Shown piece by piece: positions 38,544-46,904 of a stretch of 56,200 nucleotides of DNA; position 1 is the stretch's first letter; every line of letters starts with the position of its first letter. Made by a program: the position numbers and the translations under genes. This DNA is from Oscillospiraceae bacterium (GTDB taxonomy: Bacteria > Bacillota > Clostridia > Oscillospirales > Oscillospiraceae), in NCBI GenBank assembly GCA_902781745.1, contig CACZKM010000004.1, forward strand, positions 1 through 56,200, written 5' to 3'. A model generated the notes under the pieces. It made no database searches, was not told the DNA's origin, and worked only from the letters and a program-made list of their open reading frames with translations.

Positions 38544-40778
38544 TCACTTCACCCTGGGAAAGGCCAGCCGGACCTTGAACAGATCCCCGTCGATGGACAG
38601 GTCGAAGGTCCCGCCCTGGAGGCCCGTCAGGTCCCGGGCGATGGCCAACCCCAGGCCGCTGCCCTCGGTGGTCCGGGCCTCGTCCCCCCGGACGAAGCGC
38701 TCCATGAGCTCGTCGGCGGAGATGTTCAGGGGGGAGGCGGAGATGTTCCGGAAGAGGATGGTCACCCGGTCCCCGTCGGAGGCGCTGGAGAGATAGACTC
38801 TCGTCCCCGGCTGGGCGTACTTTTCGATGTTGCTCAGCAGGTTGTCGAACACCCGCCACAGCAGCCGCCCGTCCGCCATGATACAGGGATTCCCCTCGGC
38901 GGGAGTCAGCACCAGCTTCAGGTCTTTTCCGCTCAGCCGCTCCTGGTACTCCCCGACGCCCTGGGACAGCAGGACGTTTACATCCGTCCGCTCCAGGTCC
39001 ACCGGGATAGTTCCGGTGGATGCCTTGGAGGCCTCCACCAGGTCCTCCGTCAGCTTTTTCAGCCGGGCGGACTGGCGGTCCAGCACCTCCAGATACTCCC
39101 TGGCCTCGTCGGTGGGCATGGGCTGCTTTTTCAGCAGGTCCACATAGCTGACGATGCTCGTCAGGGGGGTCTTGATATCGTGAGACACGTTGGTGATGAG
39201 CTCGGTCTTCATCCGCTCGGACTTCATCTGGTCCTCTACGGCGCTCTGGATGGCGGCGCGGATGCTGTTGAGGTTCTCCCCGTGGGTCCGGAAAGGACCT
39301 TTCAGGCTGGCCAGATCCACCTGGTAGTCCAGGTTCCCGGCGGCCAGCTCCTTCCCGCCCGCCTGGAGCCGCCGGAAGGCCAGCGCCAGCCAGATCACCC
39401 CCGCCAGCTCCAGGGCCTTGAACAGGAACCAGAGGAAGACGCCGCCCCAAATGCCGTCGGCGACAGCGACGATGGACAGGCCCTCCAGGAAGGCGAAGGC
39501 CAGGAAGACCGCCGCCGCCAGCCAGAACAGAGGGAGCCTGTCGGCCAGCTTTTCCAACCGGCCCCCCGCCTTTTTCAGCCCCCTGCCGCACACCTTGCCC
39601 GCCTTGGCGAAGAACAGGGTCCCCCTCTGGGGCTCCTTGGCCTTCACCCGCCGGACCACCGACAGGAGGACGTACAGCCCAAAGGCCAGGGCCAGGCACA
39701 GCAGGCCGTAGGGCAGAATGGGGAACAAGTCAGGAATGAGCTTCCAGCCGGAGGGGTCCAGCCCAGCGGCCAGCCAGATCAGCACGGCGATGAGCCCGGC
39801 GGGGAGCAGCAGGTCCACAGGGCCCTTGTAGTCAAAACCGCTCAGGGCGATGCCCTCCCGCTCCCTTTCGTGACCCGTGGCCCACAGCAGGAAGACCAGG
39901 CACAGCAGGCCGACGGCCACCCCGGCGGGGATGAGGACCTGATAGGCGGTCCGGGCGTTGTACAGGGCGGCGGCCTGGCTGAGCTGCTGCCAGGTCTGGC
40001 CCTCCGGGGTCATCTCCGCCCGGATGAAGCCGCTGACGGTGAGGGTCTCGCCGCGGCCCCAGTTGATGCAGACGGCCTGCAGGGGATAGCCCCCGTCCTC
40101 CGATTGGGAGGTGATGTCGTAATCCACCAGGGGGTACTGGTCCTGGAGCTGGGCCAGGGTGTTGCGGAGGGCGTCCTCCTGATAGAAGGTGGCCTCGTAG
40201 GTGTCCAGCAGGACCTGGCTGCCCTGGTCGTCATAGTCGTACAGGTTGGCCTTCAGGACGAAGGGGCCGCTCTCCCCGCCTGTATCCCCGGTGAGGCTCA
40301 CCTCGTCGTAGCCCTCCTCCAGCTTTTCGACGGCCGCGTCCCGCTCCCGCTGGGTGTCGTAGGTCTCATCGACCCGCACCACCTCCGGCAGGGTGACGGT
40401 CTCGGTGTGTCGGGCCCGGTAGTCCCCCAGCTCTTCGCTGGCGGCCAGGACCCGTCCGTCGCTCCCCCGGACGGTATAGAACAGGTTTTTGTCCCGGTCC
40501 ATCCAGGACTGGACTTCCCGCAGCATCTCCCGGGTCATGGCGTCCGGGTCCGCTCCCTCCGCCTCGGAAATACTCTGGAGTGTGACCGCGGCGGGCTGAA
40601 CGTAGTTCTCCAGGAGCAGGTCCTCCACGCTATCCTTGTAGCAGTCGTAGCCGTCCCCGGCGCCCATCGTGTTGAGCCAGGTCAGAGGCCCCCGGCACCC
40701 CAGGGCCAGGGTCAGGCAGAGGACGCAGAGGACAAAGGCCGCGACCTTGGCCTTTTTGCTTGTACGTAAGGTCTTCAT
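38544..40778 (-). CDS. Large multi-pass sensor histidine kinase
   Basis: 744 aa, start MKTLRTSKKAKVAAFVLCVL. After a first membrane segment come about 240 extracytoplasmic residues (35-275; repeats of ..VTLPEVVRVDETYD.., no named domain). Five or so membrane spans follow (AGVAVGLLCLVFLLW, LLLPAGLIAVLIWLA, ILPYGLLCLALAFGLYVLL, FWLAAAVFLAFAFLEGLSIV, VFLWFLFKALELAGVIWLA). The cytoplasmic part has HisKA (NVSHDIKTPLTSIVSYVDLL) and HATPase_c (NLLSNIEKYAQPG; GSGLGLAIARDL). The ATG overlaps the regulator stop (ATGA). Signal unknown; the large outer domain points to an external ligand. Confidence 0.9.
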   Translation of the reverse strand: MKTLRTSKKAKVAAFVLCVLCLTLALGCRGPLTWLNTMGAGDGYDCYKDSVEDLLLENYVQPAAVTLQSISEAEGADPDAMTREMLREVQSWMDRDKNLFYTVRGSDGRVLAASEELGDYRARHTETVTLPEVVRVDETYDTQRERDAAVEKLEEGYDEVSLTGDTGGESGPFVLKANLYDYDDQGSQVLLDTYEATFYQEDALRNTLAQLQDQYPLVDYDITSQSEDGGYPLQAVCINWGRGETLTVSGFIRAEMTPEGQTWQQLSQAAALYNARTAYQVLIPAGVAVGLLCLVFLLWATGHEREREGIALSGFDYKGPVDLLLPAGLIAVLIWLAAGLDPSGWKLIPDLFPILPYGLLCLALAFGLYVLLSVVRRVKAKEPQRGTLFFAKAGKVCGRGLKKAGGRLEKLADRLPLFWLAAAVFLAFAFLEGLSIVAVADGIWGGVFLWFLFKALELAGVIWLALAFRRLQAGGKELAAGNLDYQVDLASLKGPFRTHGENLNSIRAAIQSAVEDQMKSERMKTELITNVSHDIKTPLTSIVSYVDLLKKQPMPTDEAREYLEVLDRQSARLKKLTEDLVEASKASTGTIPVDLERTDVNVLLSQGVGEYQERLSGKDLKLVLTPAEGNPCIMADGRLLWRVFDNLLSNIEKYAQPGTRVYLSSASDGDRVTILFRNISASPLNISADELMERFVRGDEARTTEGSGLGLAIARDLTGLQGGTFDLSIDGDLFKVRLAFPRVK

Positions 40779-41470
40779 GGTTTTCCCTCCTCCATCTTGT
40801 ACCCCTGGCCCCAGACCACTTTGATATACCGGGGGTCCGAGGGGTCGATCTCCAGCTTTTCCCGCAGGTGGCGGATGTGGACCGCCACGGCGTTCTCCAC
40901 CCCGAAGGGCTCCTCCCCCCACACCAGACGGTAAATGCGCTTGGGGGAGAAGACCGTCCCCGGGGCGCCCATAAGGAGCTTGAGGATCTCATACTCCCTG
41001 GGCGTCAGGCTCACCGGCTCCCCGTCCAGAGTGACGGACTTGGCCCGGTCGTCCAGGGTGATCCCCCCGATGGTCCAGGCGGTGGGGGCCACCTGTCCGC
41101 CCCCCAGTTGGAGATACCGCCGGAGCTGAGACTTCACCCGGGCCAGCAGCTCCACGGGGTTGAAGGGCTTGGTGACGTAGTCGTCCGCCCCGGCGTTCAG
41201 GCCCAGGATCTTGTCGGTGTCCTCGCTCTTGGCGGTGAGGAGGATCACGGGGACGTTGGAGGTCTCCCGGAGCCGGGCCAGGCAGGCGATCCCGTCCATG
41301 GCGGGCATCATCACGTCCAGCAGGACCAGGTGGATGTCGGTGGTCTCCAGCACCCGCAGGGCCTCGGGCCCGCTGTAGGCGGGAAAGACCTGATACCCCC
41401 CGGTGGTGAGATAGATGGTCAGGGCGGAGACGATGTCCCGCTCGTCGTCGCAGACCAGGATGTTATACAT
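40775..41470 (-). CDS. OmpR-family response regulator
   Basis: 231 aa, start MYNILVCDDERDIVSALTIY. Receiver: DDE acid pocket, phospho-Asp in LVLLDVMMPAMDG, Lys in YVTKPFNPVEL. Winged helix: VTLDGEPVSLTPREYEILKL, VFSPKRIYRLVWGEEP, VAVHIRHLREKLE. It belongs to the VanR/OmpR class usual with clostridial kinases of this shape. First gene of its operon, with a promoter overlapped by TTAAGA repeats, suggesting autoregulation. Confidence 0.92.
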   Translation of the reverse strand: MYNILVCDDERDIVSALTIYLTTGGYQVFPAYSGPEALRVLETTDIHLVLLDVMMPAMDGIACLARLRETSNVPVILLTAKSEDTDKILGLNAGADDYVTKPFNPVELLARVKSQLRRYLQLGGGQVAPTAWTIGGITLDDRAKSVTLDGEPVSLTPREYEILKLLMGAPGTVFSPKRIYRLVWGEEPFGVENAVAVHIRHLREKLEIDPSDPRYIKVVWGQGYKMEEGKP

Positions 41471-41512
41471 GGCAGGCACCTCTTCTCTCGGGTCTCTGTT
41501 TCTTACGCTCCT

Positions 41513-41570
41513 ATCATAGCCCATCGGAGATTAAGAAACAATGCGGGGAATCCTTAAGATTTCTTTAAGA
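41513..41570 (-). promoter_or_regulatory. Promoter and TTAAGA repeats of the second two-component operon
   Basis: Minus-strand TTGTTT (41536-41541), 17-bp spacer, TATGAT (41513-41518). On the plus strand TTAAGA occurs at 41531, 41554 and 41565; the last two form an 11-bp direct repeat, the third overlaps the -35. Confidence 0.65.
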
Positions 41571-41910
41571 GCCGGTGGGTATGCGCGCGAATGCCCTCCG
41601 CTGTGGCAAACCGCCTGTCAGGAACCCCGGGAAAAGACGACTATGCGAAAAGCACCCTTGAAAGACCAGTTTGTCTCTCAAGGGTGCTTGCCGTTTCTGT
41701 ATCGTAATGGTATACGGGTGTATGAAATGGGACACCGTTTCCTTTTCCCGGGTTGACGAAATATTTTCGTCGTGCTACACTTCGGGTATAGAACATTTGT
41801 TCTATGCTGACAGCTCGTTAACCGCCGCCTCACGCCATGCCGATGTCATCGAAAAAAACAAGAAACCCAAACGCTGCCCCAATCAGGACAAAGTTCGGAT
41901 TTCTTGCTTT
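41571..41910. other. Intergenic region with a hairpin and an outward promoter
   Basis: No gene. A 12-bp stem AAGCACCCTTGA/TCAAGGGTGCTT spans 41650-41689. A consensus plus-strand promoter with a palindrome follows at 41753-41805. The rest, up to the tRNA end, shows nothing clear; an A7 run at 41857 may supply the U-tract ending minus-strand tRNA transcription. Confidence 0.5.
41753..41805 (+). promoter_or_regulatory. Promoter with SOS-box-like palindrome
   Basis: TTGACG (41753-41758), 17-bp spacer, TACACT (41776-41781). ATAGAAC-ATTT-GTTCTAT (41788-41805) covers the expected transcription start. The core GAAC-N4-GTTC matches the Gram-positive LexA/DinR box, one base from the ideal GAACATATGTTC. 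Confidence 0.6.
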
Positions 41911-41995
41911 TGGTGGAGGAGGATGGATTCGAACCATCGAAGTCGTCGACAACAGATTTACAGTCTGCCCCCTTTGGCCACTCGGGAACTCCTCC
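41911..41995 (-). tRNA. tRNA-Tyr (anticodon GTA)
   Basis: 85 nt including an encoded CCA. Acceptor GGAGGAG/CTCCTCC, anticodon loop CTGTAAA with GTA, a long class II variable arm and T loop GGTTCGAATCC. It follows tRNA-Thr by 11 nt on the same strand and shares its promoter. Confidence 0.95.
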
Positions 41996-42006
41996 ATATG
42001 AAATTG

Positions 42007-42082
42007 TGGAGCTGGTGGACGGACTCGAACCCCCGACCTGCTGATTACAAATCAGCTGCTCTACCAACTGAGCTACACCAGC
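42007..42082 (-). tRNA. tRNA-Thr (anticodon TGT)
   Basis: 76 nt with encoded CCA. Acceptor GCTGGTG/CACCAGC, D arm GCTCAGTTGGTAGAGC, anticodon stem-loop CTGATTTGTAATCAG (anticodon TGT), T arm GGGGGTTCGAGTCCGTC. First of a two-tRNA unit. Confidence 0.95.
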
Positions 42083-42108
42083 ATAGGCGCTCATCCGTGA
42101 CGAAGAGT

Positions 42109-42137
42109 ATAATACCAGACGTTACGGAGATTGTCAA
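42109..42137 (-). promoter_or_regulatory. tRNA operon promoter
   Basis: Minus-strand TTGACA (42132-42137), 17-bp spacer, TATTAT (42109-42114), 27 nt upstream of tRNA-Thr. Confidence 0.8.
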
Positions 42138-42165
42138 TGACTTTTTTTCAAAAAAGGAGGTTTTT

Positions 42166-42564
42166 TTGTACCAATCCGTTGACTTTTTTCCTTTCCGGGA
42201 CCGGCAGGCCGCCGTCCCGGTCGGTTTTTGCCCCGGCTGCGGCGGACCGCTGTATCCCGGAGAGGACCGAGACAGGGCCGGGCGATGCCCCGGCTGCGTC
42301 CGGCGGAACCAACAAAAAGAGGAGGATGCTATGACATTACAGGAGATGGGCGCGGCGTACCGCGACCAGGCCCGGGTGCTCCAGACCCGCATCCGGGACC
42401 TGGAGGCGGCACGGGCCCAGGAAAAAGAGAGAGAAGAACGGATCAACCTCACCGGGCGCATCGATCTGCTCCGGGGGATCTGGCGGGAGACCAGAGACCT
42501 GTCGGTGCTCCTGGAGCGATACTATGATAGGGGGTACCGGCGCAGTGGGAAGTACACGCTATAA
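42166..42564 (+). CDS. Zinc-ribbon plus coiled-coil small protein, unknown
   Basis: 132 aa if started at the TTG 42166, which has AAAAAAGGAGG just upstream. The N-terminal half has FCPGCGGPLYPGEDRDRAGR followed by CPGC, a clear CxxC...CxxC zinc ribbon. The C-terminal half starting at MTLQEMGAAYRDQARVLQTR is a long charged helix ending RYYDRGYRRSGKYTL. A second start, ATG 42331 with GAGGAGG, would give the helical part alone (77 aa), so two products are possible. The end overlaps the sigma-like gene by 41 nt, indicating coupling. Such pairs are seen in accessory modules of Clostridia, function unknown. Confidence 0.65.
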   Translation: MYQSVDFFPFRDRQAAVPVGFCPGCGGPLYPGEDRDRAGRCPGCVRRNQQKEEDAMTLQEMGAAYRDQARVLQTRIRDLEAARAQEKEREERINLTGRIDLLRGIWRETRDLSVLLERYYDRGYRRSGKYTL

Positions 42565-42892
42565 CCGCCGCCGGGTCCCCCCGGAGGTGGCCCGGTGGGC
42601 CGCCCTCCTGGCCGAGGACAACAGCAAGACCCTTCGGGCCCTCCGGAGCAGCCTGGCCCGGGCCCTGGCGGAGGAGGTCACCCCCCGGCAGCGGCAGGTG
42701 CTGGCCCTGTACTACCAGGGCGGGCTGAGCCTGGACGAGATCGGTCAGCGGCTGGATATCCACCGCAGCACGGTCTCCCGGACCCTCAAGCGGGGGGAGG
42801 ACCGGCTCCGCCGCTGCCTGCGGTACGGCTCCCCCGCCCTGCTGGAGAGCGACGGCCCCCGGCGGAGGGGAAAGCGGCTCGGCCGAGGATGA
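42524..42892 (+). CDS. Sigma-70 region 4-like HTH protein
   Basis: 122 aa. The DNA-binding core is EEVTPRQRQVLALYYQGGLS followed by LDEIGQRLDIHRSTVSRTLK, the helix-turn-helix of sigma region 4, with a basic tail (RRRGKRLGRG). Region 2 is missing, so it cannot act as a complete sigma factor and is more likely an HTH regulator. Start at ATG 42524 (GGAGCG upstream); GTG 42545 is an alternative. Translationally linked to the zinc-ribbon gene. Confidence 0.75.
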   Translation: MIGGTGAVGSTRYNRRRVPPEVARWAALLAEDNSKTLRALRSSLARALAEEVTPRQRQVLALYYQGGLSLDEIGQRLDIHRSTVSRTLKRGEDRLRRCLRYGSPALLESDGPRRRGKRLGRG

Positions 42893-42897
42893 ACACA

Positions 42898-42936
42898 GGC
42901 GGCGGCGGGAGGGCGTCGCCGCCGTCTTTTTTCGTT
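42898..42936 (+). terminator. Terminator after the sigma-like gene
   Basis: GGCGGCG (42900-42906) pairs with CGCCGCC (42917-42923) and is followed by GTCT6, directly before the dtd promoter. Confidence 0.75.
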
Positions 42937-42964
42937 GACGGCCCATCCTCTTTTGTGTTATACT
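42935..42964 (+). promoter_or_regulatory. Promoter of the dtd operon
   Basis: TTGACG (42935-42940), 18-bp spacer, TATACT (42959-42964); 37 nt before the dtd start. Confidence 0.75.
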
Positions 42965-43001
42965 TTAATCTGTTATAGTATCGTTCAAAGGAGGCGTCGC
43001 T

Positions 43002-43445
43002 ATGCGCGCTGTGGTGACCCGGGTGTCCTCCGCTTCGGTGGACATCGCCGGCAAAACCGTTGGAGAGATCGGCCGGGGGTTCCTGGTCCTGCTGGGCATC
43101 GCGCCCACGGACACCGAGGCCCAGGCCGACAAACTGGCTGATAAGATCTGCGGCCTGCGGGTCTTTGAGGATGCGGCCGGAAAAATGAATCTGAACCTGG
43201 AGACCGCGGGCGGCAGCCTGTTGGTGGTCTCCCAGTTTACCCTGTACGCCGACACCAAGAGCCGCCGGCCGGGCTTCACCGGCGCGGCCAAGCCGGATAT
43301 CGCCATCCCCCTGTATGAGCGCTTCATGGCCGCCTGCCGGGAGAGGGGCTTCGCCGTGGAGCACGGCGAGTTCGGCGCGGATATGGCGGTCGCCTCCGTC
43401 AACGACGGGCCGGTGACCATCTGGTTCGACACCGATTCCATGTAA
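43002..43445 (+). CDS. dtd: D-aminoacyl-tRNA deacylase
   Basis: 147 aa. Diagnostic motifs: MRAVVTRVSSASVDIAGK at the N-terminus, VVSQFTLYADTKSRRPGF (the SQFTL catalytic segment) and VNDGPVTIWFD (the cross-subunit Gly-cisPro-type loop NDGPVT). The dimeric enzyme removes D-amino acids, and Gly from tRNA-Ala, proofreading translation. AAAGGAGG upstream; first gene of a four-gene run with the MBL hydrolase 14 nt later. Confidence 0.95.
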   Translation: MRAVVTRVSSASVDIAGKTVGEIGRGFLVLLGIAPTDTEAQADKLADKICGLRVFEDAAGKMNLNLETAGGSLLVVSQFTLYADTKSRRPGFTGAAKPDIAIPLYERFMAACRERGFAVEHGEFGADMAVASVNDGPVTIWFDTDSM

Positions 43446-43459
43446 GGGAGGCGGGGACT

Positions 43460-44077
43460 ATGCTGCAAATCAGACGGATGCCCGTGGGCCAGATCGGCAC
43501 CAACTGCTACCTGCTGGAGGACCTAGAGGCCAAGACCTGCGCCGTCATCGACCCCGGCGACCAGGCCGACGACATCGCCCGGGAGATCGACAAGTCTGGG
43601 CTCAGGCCCACCATGATCCTCATCACCCACGGACATTTTGATCATGTCCTGGGGGTGCCCGGTCTGCTGAAGCATTATCCCGGCCTGCCCGTGTACATCC
43701 ACGAGAAGGAGGTCAACTGGAACAAGGCCGGCGACCAGTACATGACCATGAACCCCGTGGAGGGCATCCACACCGTCAAGGAGGGGGACGTCATCGACTT
43801 CGGGGACCTGCCCATCCAGGTCCTCCACACCCCCGGCCACTCCCGGGGCTCCGTCACCTACCGGGCGGGGGACGTGCTCTTCTGCGGAGACACCCTCTTC
43901 GCCGGCTCCTGCGGCCGGACGGACTTCGTGGGGGGGAGCTATCCCACCATCCTCAAGTCCCTGAAGCGGCTGGTGGAGCTGGGGGACGACCTGCGGGTCT
44001 GCCCCGGCCATGAGGGGGTCACCACCACCGGGACGGAAAAGGAACGGAACCCCTTCGTCCTTCAGGCCCTGCAATGA
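43460..44077 (+). CDS. Metallo-beta-lactamase-fold hydrolase (glyoxalase II-like)
   Basis: 205 aa. Metal ligands: ITHGHFDHVLGV (HxHxDH), VLHTPGHSRGSV, then FCGDTLFAGSCGRTDF and PGHEGVTT. It begins with the typical VGQIGTNCYLLED. The length fits the short Gram-positive group of glyoxalase II/YcbL-like thioester hydrolases. Its stop overlaps the hemZ start (ATGA). Substrate not determined by sequence. Confidence 0.9.
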   Translation: MLQIRRMPVGQIGTNCYLLEDLEAKTCAVIDPGDQADDIAREIDKSGLRPTMILITHGHFDHVLGVPGLLKHYPGLPVYIHEKEVNWNKAGDQYMTMNPVEGIHTVKEGDVIDFGDLPIQVLHTPGHSRGSVTYRAGDVLFCGDTLFAGSCGRTDFVGGSYPTILKSLKRLVELGDDLRVCPGHEGVTTTGTEKERNPFVLQALQ

Positions 44078-45534
44078 AGCTCTTTTTTACCGGCCACGGG
44101 GAGAAGTACGCCGTGGAGCAGACCCTCCTCACCCTCTTCCCCCAGGAACGGCCGGTCTATCCTGACGAACCCCCCGGCGGGGACAATGAGCTGGAGCTGG
44201 CCTTCTCCCGGGGCCCCGTGTGGTGCACCGCCTCGGCGGTCCTCCGGCGGGCGGGGAAACCCTACGCCAGGCAGTGCCGGGTGAAGACCGCCGACCTCCC
44301 CCCGGAGGACCCCGTCCTGGCCACCCGGCTGACCAGGCGGACCCTCCAGCGGGCCTTCTACCTGGCGGCGGTGGACTGCCTGGGGGCCGAGCCCCCCTGG
44401 GGGATGCTCTCCGGGGTCCGCCCGGTGAAGCTCCCCACCCGGGCCATGGAGGCCGGGGCCACCCCCCGGCAGGCCGAGGCCGAGCTCCGGGACCGCTACC
44501 GGGTCTCCCCGGAGCGGCGGCGGCTGGCCATGGACTGCGCCAAGGCAAGTTTAGCGGTCAAGGGCGCCCTGAAGCCTGAGGAGGTGTCCCTGTATGTGGG
44601 CATCCCCTTCTGCCCCACCCGGTGCGCCTACTGCTCCTTCATCTCCTCGTCGGGGTCGGCCAACAGGCTCATCCCGGACTACCTGGAGGCCCTCTTCCGG
44701 GAGATCGACCGGGCGGGCCAGGCCCTCCTGGCGGCGGGGCGGCGGGTCCGCACGGTGTACATCGGCGGCGGCACCCCCACCACCCTCACCGGGGACCAGC
44801 TCCGGGCCCTGCTGGACAGGCTCCATACCGCCTTTCGGCTGGACCCCGGCACGGAGTTCACCGTGGAGGCCGGCCGGCCGGACACCATCACCCGGGACCG
44901 GCTGGCGGCCATCCGCGACGGTGGCGGAAACCGGATCTCCGTGAACCCCCAGACCATGTCTGACAAGGTCCTCTCTCTCATCGGCCGGAGCCACCGGGCA
45001 GAGGACATCCGCCGGGCCTACGCCCTGGCCCGGGAGATGGACGCGGGGTACATCAACATGGACCTCATCGCCGGCCTCCCCGGAGACGACGCCGGCGGCT
45101 TCCGGCACACCCTGGACCAGGTCCTGGACATGGGGCCGGAGAACATCACCGTCCACACCCTGGCCCTGAAGAAGGGGGCCCGGCTGAAGCAGGAGGACCT
45201 GGTCCTCCCCGACGGCCCCGCCGTGGCCGCCATGCTGGACTTCGCCTGGGCCCGGCTCCGGGCGGCGGGGTACGAGCCCTATTACCTCTACCGGCAAAAG
45301 TTCATGTCCGGGTCCTTTGAGAACGTGGGCTGGTGCCTGCCCGGCACCGGGAGCGAATACAACATCTGCATGATGGAGGAGCTCCACACCGTCCTGTCCC
45401 TGGGGGCGGGGGGCGTCACCAAGGGGGTGGCCGAGGGCTGCGTGAAGCGGCTGGCCAATCCCAAGTACCCCCAGGAGTACATCCGGGGCATCGACGAGAT
45501 TTTGGCGGAAAAACAGAACTTTTTCGCATTTTGA
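44074..45534 (+). CDS. hemZ: Coproporphyrinogen III dehydrogenase-like radical SAM protein HemZ
   Basis: 486 aa. N-terminal HemZ-specific domain of about 165 residues (GMLSGVRPVKLPTRAMEAG), then the radical SAM cluster YVGIPFCPTRCAYCSFISSS (Cx3Cx2C), YIGGGTPTTLT, FTVEAGRPDTITRDRL, RISVNPQTMSDKVL and NMDLIAGLPGDD. HemZ/HemN-type enzymes oxidise coproporphyrinogen without oxygen. Many anaerobic Firmicutes keep it without a full haem pathway, so the true substrate may differ. Translationally coupled to the MBL gene. Confidence 0.92.
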   Translation: MKLFFTGHGEKYAVEQTLLTLFPQERPVYPDEPPGGDNELELAFSRGPVWCTASAVLRRAGKPYARQCRVKTADLPPEDPVLATRLTRRTLQRAFYLAAVDCLGAEPPWGMLSGVRPVKLPTRAMEAGATPRQAEAELRDRYRVSPERRRLAMDCAKASLAVKGALKPEEVSLYVGIPFCPTRCAYCSFISSSGSANRLIPDYLEALFREIDRAGQALLAAGRRVRTVYIGGGTPTTLTGDQLRALLDRLHTAFRLDPGTEFTVEAGRPDTITRDRLAAIRDGGGNRISVNPQTMSDKVLSLIGRSHRAEDIRRAYALAREMDAGYINMDLIAGLPGDDAGGFRHTLDQVLDMGPENITVHTLALKKGARLKQEDLVLPDGPAVAAMLDFAWARLRAAGYEPYYLYRQKFMSGSFENVGWCLPGTGSEYNICMMEELHTVLSLGAGGVTKGVAEGCVKRLANPKYPQEYIRGIDEILAEKQNFFAF

Positions 45535-45594
45535 TCGAAAACACGGTCCGTTATGTGACCTGCGACATAGAAAAACGGAAACGGAGGGACTATC

Positions 45595-46530
45595 ATGGCA
45601 TATCAGCTGCAAGAGATCAACCGGCGGATCGACCAGGATGTAAAGGGCTTCCTGGAGGAGTGCGACGCCCTGTACACCAAGCGGGTCAACGACGCCGCCG
45701 ACGCCATCGTGGCCAATCTGAAAAACAGCCCCATCGTCCTCCTCTCCGGCCCCTCGGGGTCCGGGAAGACCACCACGGCCCTGAAGATCGAGGAGGTCCT
45801 GGACAACCGGGGCATCGAGACCCACACCATCTCCATGGACAACTACTTCAAGACCCTGGACCCCAAGACCGCCCCCCGGACCAAGGAGGGCATGGTGGAC
45901 TATGAGTCCCCCCTGTGCATGGATATGGACCTGCTCATCGACCACTTCAACAAGCTCAGCCGGGGGGAGCCCATCCTCATCCCCCGGTTTGAGTTCGCCC
46001 GGCAGATGCGCAACGACTCCCTGGGCACCCCCCTGCGGCTGGGAAAGAACCAGGTGGCCATCTTCGAGGGCATCCACGCCCTCAACGACGACTGCGCCGG
46101 CCGCCATCCCCAGGCCATGTGTATGTACATCTCCGCCCGGTCCAACGTGCTGGAGGGCCGGGAGCTCCGGTTCAAGGGCACCTGGATGCGGCTGACCCGC
46201 CGGGCGGTCCGGGACTACAACTTCCGGGGCACCGGCGTGGCGGAGACCATGGACATGTGGGCCAACGTCCGCCGGGGGGAAAAGCTGTACATCTCCCCCT
46301 TCAAGGGCCGGGCCAACTTCATTTTCGACTCCTCCCTCCCCTACGAGGTGAGCGTCATGAAGAACTACGCCATGCCCCTGCTCCAGGCGGTGCCCCAGGA
46401 GAACGTCCGCCGGCGGGAGCTGCTGGACCTCATCAAGGGCTTCGAGCCCTTCCACCCCATCGACCCCGATCTGGTCGCCCCCAATTCCCTGATTCGCGAA
46501 TTTATCGGCGGCGGCACCTATCAATACTAA
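45595..46530 (+). CDS. Uridine kinase/nucleoside kinase family protein
   Basis: 311 aa. P-loop SGPSGSGKTTTALKI (near residue 50), SMDNYFKTLDPKTAP, the substrate loop YESPLCMDMDLLIDHFNKL, PRFEFARQMR and IFEGIHALND. This matches the group of uridine-kinase-like ATPases in Clostridia that often carry an upstream TGS/threonyl-tRNA-like region; here that region is absent. It should phosphorylate uridine or a related nucleoside. ACGGAGGG upstream, 60 nt after hemZ. Confidence 0.85.
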   Translation: MAYQLQEINRRIDQDVKGFLEECDALYTKRVNDAADAIVANLKNSPIVLLSGPSGSGKTTTALKIEEVLDNRGIETHTISMDNYFKTLDPKTAPRTKEGMVDYESPLCMDMDLLIDHFNKLSRGEPILIPRFEFARQMRNDSLGTPLRLGKNQVAIFEGIHALNDDCAGRHPQAMCMYISARSNVLEGRELRFKGTWMRLTRRAVRDYNFRGTGVAETMDMWANVRRGEKLYISPFKGRANFIFDSSLPYEVSVMKNYAMPLLQAVPQENVRRRELLDLIKGFEPFHPIDPDLVAPNSLIREFIGGGTYQY

Positions 46531-46904
46531 AGAACAGACCCTGTATGCCGCACAAACGTCTTGCCTCCCCTTACCAAGGGTCGAACAGTCCGGGGGACTG
46601 TTCGATGCAATCCAGGCGCAGCCACCATAAACCATGGGGGACCGCCGAAGGCGGTGGAAGGGTGGGAACGTTGGGAAAGCACTATCGTAACGATAGAGCG
46701 GCCCGCTGCGTCTCCACCCCCCAGTCACGGCTTCGCCGTGCCAGCCCCCCTTGGCAAGGGGGGCCGAGAGGGTCGTGCTTTGATGGCAGTGCTGTGTAAT
46801 TATTTACACCCATGGCAAATGATTGCGTTGTTTGTCAGGAATATCCTCAAGACTCCAGTTTACTCTATTCAGAAGAAGTTAAAAATGAAAGGAAGTAACC
46901 CACC
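46531..46904. repeat. Repeat-rich intergenic region
   Basis: No gene in 374 bp. It contains CTTGCCTCCCCTTACCAAGG (46559-), GAACAGTCCGGGGGACTGTTC (46583-46603) as in the 28-kb tract, a CACGGCTTCGCCGTG palindrome (46726-46740) and CCCCCCTTGGCAAGGGGGGC (46745-46764). The last 100 bp, more AT-rich, probably hold the promoter of the Mrp gene. Confidence 0.65.

Noticed and set aside
41671-42564. 298-codon plus-strand frame across both tRNA genes
   Set aside because: Its middle is antisense to tRNA-Tyr and tRNA-Thr, a well-known source of false proteins; only the part from 42166 is kept as a gene.
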